A stretch of DNA of 13,221 nt from contig CAOVIS010000003.1 in assembly GCA_948543905.1 (NCBI GenBank), positions 1,586-14,806 on the forward strand, given 5' to 3'. The notes beneath the pieces are model-generated. The model had not been told where the DNA came from, did no database searches, and worked only from the letters and a program-made list of their open reading frames with translations. Position 1 is the stretch's first letter, and every line of letters starts with the position of its first letter. Source of the DNA: an uncultured Bacilli bacterium (GTDB lineage: Bacteria > Bacillota_I > Bacilli_A > RF39 > UBA660). Of this stretch, positions 5,989 to 11,352 are shown piece after piece. Position numbers and translations under genes: made by a program.

Positions 5989-6236
5989 TTATAACTCTAT
6001 TCCATCTATGGCATTGTCGTAAATAAATTTTTTTATTTTAACTTCATCGTCGGATTCGTAATATTCTATTAGTAATTTATAAAATTCATTTTGTTTGGCT
6101 ATAGGAATAGATATTATACCACATCCATTTTTTATCATTATTTTATTAGCTATTAACATGGCTGTTCTTTTATTACATCAATAAATATATGCTTACGCAT
6201 AAGGTATAAAATGATATTTATCTTCCATTTTAACAC
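5989..6236 (-). pseudogene. Fic/Doc-domain protein remnant, frameshifted and 5'-truncated
   Basis: Intact Fic/Doc enzymes carry the catalytic motif HxFxDGN(G/K)R and usually transfer AMP or phosphate to target proteins. On the minus strand one frame reads LMRKHIFID and ends there at 6177. After GAT only two bases (6175-6176) precede AAT, and the next frame continues NKRTAMLIANKIMIKNG, then GIISIPIAKQNEFYKLLIEY and YESDDEVKIKKFIYD, to TAA at 5989. Joined, this gives HIFID-x-NKRTA, the Fic motif with one base missing where the glycine codon belongs. The 61 residues after the shift are intact. Upstream about 20 residues (VLKWKINIILYL) remain in frame, then similarity is lost, with no good start. 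This fills the gap of about 420 bases between priA and sigG. A sequencing error could explain the shift, but not the missing N-terminal half. Confidence 0.7.
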
Positions 6237-6248
6237 ATCTATTTCTAA

Positions 6249-6277
6249 CTATTATTATACTATACTATTATTATACT
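6249..6277. repeat. 13-base tandem direct repeat at the end of priA
   Basis: CTATTATTATACT occurs at 6249-6261 and again at 6265-6277, separated by ATA, a 16-base period. The second copy contains the priA stop codon (6271-6273). On the minus strand each copy reads AGTATAATAATAG and so contains TATAAT, which might serve as a -10 element for whatever lay downstream. Confidence 0.85.
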
Positions 6278-8451
6278 TGCAAAGGATTTAAATCTATTTC
6301 TAAAAAGACATCTTTAAAACTTACAAATATATTATCTAGTTCTTTCAGAGTTTTCTTTAAATTATTATCAAAGCGATATTTTACGGTTATGTTAAAACGG
6401 TAAATACTCTTAAGGCGAAAATTAAGGGCTGTAGATGGACCTAGAATAATACTTGATTTATCTAAATGCTTTTTTAAATAATTAACTACTTTAGTTGCCT
6501 TCGAACTTGCTTTATCATAATCTTTACTACAGACTTTAATATTTATAAGATAATAGTATGGAGGGTATTTAAGCTTTTTACGAACTTCCATTTCTTTAGC
6601 ATAAAAAGCATCGTAATCATTAGCGCTAACACACTTTATCGTGGTATTATCAGGATTAAAAGTTTGAATAATTACTTTGCCTGGCTTGTTGCTGCGACCT
6701 GCTCTACCTGATGCTTGATGGAGCATATTAAAGGTTCTTTCACTACTTCTAAAATCTGGAATATTTAGAGTTGTATCAGCATTAATAATTCCAACTAAAG
6801 TGCAATCTGGAAAATCAAGACCTTTGCTAATCATTTGAGTACCAATTAAAATATTATATTCTTTATGACGGAAAGCTTCAATTATTTGAGTATGGGCTCC
6901 TTTGTTGGCAGTAGTATCAGCGTCCATTCGAATAACTTTAGCCTTAGGATATTTTTCAGTAATTAAATTTTCTAATTTTTCTGTTCCCATGCCTAAATAA
7001 TTAAGGCCAGCCTCATGACAGTCGGGACAAATATCATCTTTAATTTTCGTAAAGCCACAATAGTGACATCTAAGGCTATTAGAGCTTTTATGATAAGTTA
7101 AGGATATTTCACAATAAGGGCACTTATATGTATAGCCACAATTACTACAAGTAATAACAGTTGAAAATCCCCTTCTGTTTAATAATAAAATAACTTGTTC
7201 ATCTCGGCTTAAAGTTTCTTTAATATTTTTGTCTAAAATTGCACTAATGATAAAATTTCTTTTAGATATTTCCTCAGTCATATCAACAATAATCGAAGTT
7301 GGAAGGACACTATTATTAGCGCGTTTTTGCATTAGAAGAAGTTTATAGACTCCTTTTTTGGCTCTGGCCATAGATTCGAGACTGGGAGTGGCACTTCCAA
7401 GTACTAAAGGAGCCTCATGATATTCACATCTTTTTTTAGCAATATCTAGAGCATGATATCTAGGGGTGTTATCTTGTTTATAAGTTTCGCTATGTTCTTC
7501 GTCAATAATAATAATACCAATATTTTCTAAAGGAGCAAAGACTGCACTTCTGGTTCCTATAACGATTTTAACGTCTTTATTTAATATTTTTAAATATTCA
7601 TCATACTTTTCAGTTTTAGATAGTCCACTATGAAGGATGGCGACCGTCCCACCAAAATAACTATAAAAGATATCGACAACTTGCCCGGTTAAGCTTATTT
7701 CAGGGACTAAAAGTAAAGCTGTCTTGCCCTCTTTAACAACTTCTTTAATTAAATTTATATATACTAAAGTTTTACCACTTCCAGTAACTCCTTTAAGTAA
7801 AAATGTTTTATAAGTATTTAATGAATCTTTAATTTCTAAAAAAACTTTCTTTTGTTCTTCGTTTAATATTTTAGCATCACTTTTTATTTCTTTAGCTAAA
7901 ATCCGATATTTCTTTCTTTTTTCTATCTTAATTAATCCTAATTTTTCAAGTTCTCGAATGCTTGTGCTATCTAACTCTTTTTTATTTATTTCTTCTTCAT
8001 CTAATAGCTTTTCTAAAATTAAAACTTTCTTTCCACGATGTGTATCAATAAATTCTAATACTTCTTTGGGACTTTTATTTAAAGACACAAACTGCTCATA
8101 TAAATTATAATCCTTATTTTGATCTTTTATTTTTAAAGCACTAGGAAGCATTGTTTGATAAGCTGTAATAAGATTACATAAAGTAAGCTCTTTTAAATAC
8201 TTCCCTAATTCTAGCAATTCTTTATTTAAAATTAAATATTCATCTTCTAATCTAACAATTTCTTTTAATTCATATTCATCAGTATATGAATCACTTATTT
8301 TAAGAACTATTCCGTGTACTAATCTTGTATTAAAAGGTACTAGGACTTTCATGCCTACTTTTAGTTTACTTTTTAGGTTGTCAGGTATTAAATATGTAAA
8401 AGCTTTATCAAGAGTTTTTACAGGATATTCTATTATACAGTATGCATACAT
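6271..8451 (-). CDS. priA: Primosomal protein N', replication restart helicase PriA
   Basis: PriA recognises stalled or repaired forks and loads the replicative helicase through the primosome. The 726-residue protein has an N-terminal DNA-binding domain (about 1-110, MYAYCIIEYPVKTLDKAFTY) and a winged-helix region. The superfamily 2 helicase core carries Walker A GVTGSGKT at 221-228, DEEH at 317-320, GSATPSLES near 352, and QASGRAGR (motif VI) at 579-586. Inserted in the core are eight zinc-binding cysteines, C435, C438, C444, C447, C462, C465, C475 and C478. A conserved C-terminal domain ends near residue 720. All expected motifs are present and length is normal. Start is ATG 8451, eight bases after AGGAGG. 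It follows the cysteine-enzyme-like gene by 21 bases and is the last intact gene of the operon starting at yitT. The usual def and fmt neighbours are absent. Confidence 0.98.
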   Translation of the reverse strand: MYAYCIIEYPVKTLDKAFTYLIPDNLKSKLKVGMKVLVPFNTRLVHGIVLKISDSYTDEYELKEIVRLEDEYLILNKELLELGKYLKELTLCNLITAYQTMLPSALKIKDQNKDYNLYEQFVSLNKSPKEVLEFIDTHRGKKVLILEKLLDEEEINKKELDSTSIRELEKLGLIKIEKRKKYRILAKEIKSDAKILNEEQKKVFLEIKDSLNTYKTFLLKGVTGSGKTLVYINLIKEVVKEGKTALLLVPEISLTGQVVDIFYSYFGGTVAILHSGLSKTEKYDEYLKILNKDVKIVIGTRSAVFAPLENIGIIIIDEEHSETYKQDNTPRYHALDIAKKRCEYHEAPLVLGSATPSLESMARAKKGVYKLLLMQKRANNSVLPTSIIVDMTEEISKRNFIISAILDKNIKETLSRDEQVILLLNRRGFSTVITCSNCGYTYKCPYCEISLTYHKSSNSLRCHYCGFTKIKDDICPDCHEAGLNYLGMGTEKLENLITEKYPKAKVIRMDADTTANKGAHTQIIEAFRHKEYNILIGTQMISKGLDFPDCTLVGIINADTTLNIPDFRSSERTFNMLHQASGRAGRSNKPGKVIIQTFNPDNTTIKCVSANDYDAFYAKEMEVRKKLKYPPYYYLINIKVCSKDYDKASSKATKVVNYLKKHLDKSSIILGPSTALNFRLKSIYRFNITVKYRFDNNLKKTLKELDNIFVSFKDVFLEIDLNPLQV

Positions 8452-8472
8452 ATTTAAAACCTCCTTCTATAT

Positions 8473-9426
8473 TTATTTATCTAAACTTTTAGTATCAAAA
8501 AGAATATTTTCTTCTAAAAGCCACTCTCTAATTTCTTTTTCACTATAATCAAACTCGCCAGTCTTTTTAGTTAAACTTTGCATATATTCGGTGGCAGGAA
8601 TGTTTTTCGCCTCAGGAATTTTGGCAATATCTCTTAAAGGAATCAGAGATAAGCTAAAACCTTCACCATAGATTTTAATATTTTCTAAACTTAAAGTAAT
8701 ATAACCATTTTTTAATAATGCTTGAGCAAAATTTCGGCCTTCCTTAGTTTGAATAGTAAAATATCCCGCATCTGGAGCAGCACTTTTAGCTTTTAGATCA
8801 TAGTAACGACCAAAATGATTCCCTAAAACTGTAAAAAATTGTCGATATGTCGCGTCAACCAAATAGGATTCATTTGTTATTATACCATTCTCATTGATAA
8901 TAGGAAATGTTACAGTTCCAAAAGCATGCCCATGTTTTTCAGAATTAGGAAAGTCCATAACATTATTGATTGTAATAGGACACCCCAACTCATAAAAAGG
9001 ATAAAGGGTTAAGAATTGAGATTCACCACACCCACCGCTTAAAGAATCAGTCATAATATCAGACTTTCGAGTTAAAATTTTACGAGCATTATTAACACTA
9101 TATTTAAGTAATATTTCGGCCTCTTCTTTTGTTATACCTGTTATTAAGCCTTCTTCTTTATTTACTTTTAGGGCATCTTTTAAATCATTGACTATTCTTG
9201 CAACATTCGGAAATTCACTAGGCATTTCAGGTGTACTTTCAATAATAAATAATTTTTCTAAATCATAGTCAAAAGGAAGATTATGAGATAAACCATTTTT
9301 ATAACAAAACTCGTAGTATTTAGTTAATACATCTAATAAAGTGGCTATTTTATTTTCAGAATCAGGTAAAAGTAGTAAGTCTTTAATAAGATTTTGGTAT
9401 TTCGTTTGACGTATTCTAGTAAACAT
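8473..9426 (-). CDS. Uncharacterised protein with Cys-His-Asp residues, transglutaminase/cysteine-protease-like
   Basis: I do not recognise a named family for this 317-residue protein. It has no signal peptide or membrane segment and looks cytoplasmic. The first 130 residues appear helical. The middle then shows GGCGESQFLTLYPF with Cys133, HGHAFGTVTFPI with His167, and SYLVDATYRQFF with Asp191. A cysteine at a helix start, then a histidine on a strand, then an aspartate, is the order seen in papain/transglutaminase-fold enzymes. The C-terminal third (about 210-317) has no clear motif. Start is ATG 9426 with AGAGGTG four bases upstream. It sits 9 bases after the yitT family gene and 21 bases before priA, so it belongs to their operon under a sigma-A promoter. 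The catalytic assignment is inference from motif order only; substrate and reaction, protease or acyl transferase, are unknown. Confidence 0.75.
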   Translation of the reverse strand: MFTRIRQTKYQNLIKDLLLLPDSENKIATLLDVLTKYYEFCYKNGLSHNLPFDYDLEKLFIIESTPEMPSEFPNVARIVNDLKDALKVNKEEGLITGITKEEAEILLKYSVNNARKILTRKSDIMTDSLSGGCGESQFLTLYPFYELGCPITINNVMDFPNSEKHGHAFGTVTFPIINENGIITNESYLVDATYRQFFTVLGNHFGRYYDLKAKSAAPDAGYFTIQTKEGRNFAQALLKNGYITLSLENIKIYGEGFSLSLIPLRDIAKIPEAKNIPATEYMQSLTKKTGEFDYSEKEIREWLLEENILFDTKSLDK

Positions 9427-9435
9427 AAGACACCT

Positions 9436-10341
9436 CTAAAATATTTCATCTAAGATAGAATTTTTGCTTTTTATAGTTCCACCTTCGATATCATAACAAT
9501 CATTAATAATAAAGAAAGCATTTTTATCAATAGCAAGGATTACCTCTTTAAACATATAGTAATCTTTTGTTGAAACAGCACACAGTAATAATTCTTTATC
9601 GTCTCTTTTATAACCACCTTCTGCTTTTAAAATGGTAACTCCTAAATGAAGGTCATTAATAATAACTTTTGATACCTCTTCTAATTTTGAGGTTTCAATA
9701 ATAAATAATTTGCTTTTAGAAATGCCTATTAGCATCCGATCAACAATTAAGCTTGAAACATATAAAATAATTATGGCATAAATAATTTTTTGAACACCTA
9801 AAATAATTCCTGCGAATAAAATAATAATTATATTCATAATAAAGGTTGCTTTACCCTCAGGCATATGCAAATACTTAACCATAATATTCATGATAACATC
9901 TGAACCACCTGTATTAAAACCCATTTTATAAACTAAACCACTCGCAAAGCCATATAAAATGCTCGTAAAAGCAATAGTGGTAATAAGATCTTCAAAGACA
10001 AAATACTCTTTTAAGTAATTACTAAGAGGTACAGTTAAAGTAACCATGAGAGGATATAATATAGTGCCAATAATTGCCGGACGAGTTTTTTTATAACCAA
10101 AAACAGCTAGGCTTACAAATAGTAAAATAAGACTTGTGGCATAAATAAATATTTGATTATTCCATCCCCAAAGACGTTCAAACAAAATAGCTAGACCACT
10201 CATGCCGCCTATAACTAAATCATTTTCAACTAAAAATAAATTATAATTTAGCCCTAGAAGAAAGACTCCTATTACCATTAAAACTAAACGAGTAAGCCTA
10301 TTTTTATCAGTTACTTTTTTTAGTATATTATTTATATCCAT
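9436..10341 (-). CDS. YitT family membrane protein with DUF2179 domain
   Basis: A 301-residue integral membrane protein. After a short basic cytoplasmic start come about six hydrophobic segments (roughly 17-37, 43-57, 63-83, 88-106, 117-140 and 165-203 as a pair). Typical YitT-family blocks include NDLVIGGMSGLAIL, GFASGLVYKMGFNTGGSDVI, and the C-terminal soluble DUF2179 domain from about residue 210 (KLFIIETSKLEEVSKVI to NDCYDIEGG). Length and domain order are normal for the family, which has several paralogs in Bacilli and no settled transport substrate. Start is ATG 10341, after TAGGA at five bases. It is the first gene of the operon with the cysteine-enzyme-like gene and priA. A near-consensus sigma-A promoter precedes it in the intergenic region shared with gerQ. 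Confidence 0.93.
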   Translation of the reverse strand: MDINNILKKVTDKNRLTRLVLMVIGVFLLGLNYNLFLVENDLVIGGMSGLAILFERLWGWNNQIFIYATSLILLFVSLAVFGYKKTRPAIIGTILYPLMVTLTVPLSNYLKEYFVFEDLITTIAFTSILYGFASGLVYKMGFNTGGSDVIMNIMVKYLHMPEGKATFIMNIIIILFAGIILGVQKIIYAIIILYVSSLIVDRMLIGISKSKLFIIETSKLEEVSKVIINDLHLGVTILKAEGGYKRDDKELLLCAVSTKDYYMFKEVILAIDKNAFFIINDCYDIEGGTIKSKNSILDEIF

Positions 10342-10363
10342 AAGATTCCTACTTTCTAATTAA

Positions 10364-10392
10364 ATAATAAGTTTTATTTTATTATTTGTCAA
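10364..10392 (-). promoter_or_regulatory. Sigma-A promoter of the yitT - cysteine enzyme - priA operon
   Basis: On the minus strand TTGACA (10387-10392) and TATTAT (10364-10369) are spaced by 17 bases. One hexamer is perfect and the other has one mismatch. The predicted start near 10357 is about 16 bases before the ATG at 10341, with the TAGGA ribosome binding site between. Confidence 0.8.
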
Positions 10393-10424
10393 CATAATTT
10401 TGAAATGTCTTCATATATTTGTAT

Positions 10425-10442
10425 AGAGGTGATGCAAACTTG
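10425..10442 (+). promoter_or_regulatory. Ribosome binding site and TTG start of gerQ
   Basis: AGAGGTG at 10425-10431 is followed eight bases later by the TTG start at 10440. A small frame ATG-CAA-ACT-TGA (10432-10443) lies between, its stop overlapping the TTG. The conserved GerQ protein and the spacing favour the TTG as the real start. Confidence 0.7.
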
Positions 10443-10799
10443 AACGGTAATTTTTTTAATAATCCTACATTTCCTAGTAATAATACTGGTACTATCGATA
10501 GTCCTCCAGGGAATATTAATTACTCTCTAGCAAGTCTTCCGATAGAACAAAGCTATATTGAAAATATCTTAAGACTTAATAAAGGTAAGAAGGTTAAGGC
10601 TTATTTTTCTTATCCAGATTCCACAGAATGGCGCGACCGCACTTATGAAGGAATTATAGAAGAAGCAGGTCGAGATCATTTAATTATGAGTGATCCTAAA
10701 ACTGGGCATTGGTGGCTTCTTAGAATGATTTATTTAAACTATGTTGATTTTGATGAAAAAATAAATTATAGTCATGATTATTCCGAAAAAACGTTTTAA
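10440..10799 (+). CDS. gerQ: Spore coat protein GerQ
   Basis: In Bacillus subtilis GerQ is a coat protein needed for the cortex hydrolase CwlJ to localise during germination. The C-terminal domain here is strongly conserved: LPIEQSYIENILRLNKGKK, then WRDRTYEGIIEEAGRDHLIM, SDPKTGHWWLLRMIYLNY and FDEKINYSHDYS. The start chosen is TTG 10440, eight bases after the AGAGGTG site (10425-10431), giving 119 residues against about 180 in Bacillus subtilis. A TTG further upstream (10419) overlaps that site. The N-terminal region is short, rich in Asn, Pro and Ser, and has no lysine before about residue 48, although the Bacillus protein is cross-linked through N-terminal lysines. It is the only plus-strand gene of the window, divergent from the yitT operon; cwlJ is not beside it. 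A terminator overlaps its stop codon. Identification is firm. Confidence 0.95.
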   Translation: MNGNFFNNPTFPSNNTGTIDSPPGNINYSLASLPIEQSYIENILRLNKGKKVKAYFSYPDSTEWRDRTYEGIIEEAGRDHLIMSDPKTGHWWLLRMIYLNYVDFDEKINYSHDYSEKTF

Positions 10800-10811
10800 A
10801 AAGCGTTTTTT
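10786..10811. terminator. Bidirectional terminator between gerQ and the hydrolase gene
   Basis: AAAAAACG (10786-10793) pairs with CGTTTTTT (10804-10811) around a ten-base loop, giving a hairpin flanked by A and T tracts usable on both strands. It overlaps the stop codon of gerQ (10797-10799) and that of the convergent hydrolase gene (10810-10812). Confidence 0.8.
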
Positions 10812-11313
10812 AATTGAAATAATTTTCAAACAATTTCTTTTCTTCGCCTAAAATACTAGAAAAACCATGTCCTGGATATATTTTGGTTGAATCCGGATAT
10901 TTTTTTATAAACTTTAAGCTTTTTTTCATAGCACTAATACTTGATGTCTCAAGATCACACCTACCTATAGTATGATAAAAAAGAAAATCACCTGTAAACA
11001 TTATTTCTGCATCTGGAAAATAAAAGCTTAGGGAGTCACTTGTATGTCCTGGAGTTTGTAAAACATCATAAGAAAAACTACTACTATTATGCGTATTATG
11101 TTTTAATTTATAATATCTTTCTAATTCTTCTAAAGCTAAAATATGATCAAAATGATGGTGAGTAACCAAAATACCTTCAACTTTATAATTTTGACAAGCT
11201 TCAATTATTTTAGAAGCATCACTAGCAGGATCAATAATCAATGCTTTATTGTCTTTTGAGGCAATATAACAATTGGTATGGAGCTCCCCTAATTTTAATA
11301 TATCAATATGCAT
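10810..11313 (-). CDS. Metallo-beta-lactamase-fold hydrolase, short glyoxalase II-like
   Basis: Proteins of this fold hydrolyse thioesters or related bonds with two metal ions. The 167-residue sequence begins MHIDILKLGELHTNCYI, as in the YqgX/GloB-like branch. It shows the metal ligands THHHFDH (His52, His54, Asp56, His57), His90 in TPGHTSDS, Asp109 in FTGDFLF, and His149 in YPGHG. IGRCDL after the aspartate matches the IGRTDL block of YqgX. It is shorter than YqgX (about 210 residues): about 40 residues between the first metal motif and PGH are missing, the region that in longer members contributes to the substrate side. Start is ATG 11313, seven bases after AGAGGGG. A terminator separates it from the upstream large gene and another is shared with gerQ. 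The fold and metal sites are clear; the substrate is unknown. Confidence 0.92.
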   Translation of the reverse strand: MHIDILKLGELHTNCYIASKDNKALIIDPASDASKIIEACQNYKVEGILVTHHHFDHILALEELERYYKLKHNTHNSSSFSYDVLQTPGHTSDSLSFYFPDAEIMFTGDFLFYHTIGRCDLETSSISAMKKSLKFIKKYPDSTKIYPGHGFSSILGEEKKLFENYFN

Positions 11314-11330
11314 GTAAAATCCCCTCTTCT

Positions 11331-11352
11331 AAAAAAATAGCTTTTAGCTATT
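11331..11352 (-). terminator. Intrinsic terminator of the large right-edge gene
   Basis: On the minus strand AATAGCT (11346-11352) pairs perfectly with AGCTATT (11336-11342) around a three-base loop, followed by a T run (A tract at 11331-11335). The TAA stop codon at 11344-11346 lies at the loop, so the hairpin includes the last codons. Confidence 0.85.

Noticed and set aside
10393..10419. Sigma-E-like promoter (CATAATT and CATATATT) upstream of gerQ
   Set aside because: The spacing is one or two bases short, and transcription would start inside the ribosome binding site at 10425. cwlJ-gerQ is sigma-E dependent in Bacillus subtilis, but this site is not convincing.
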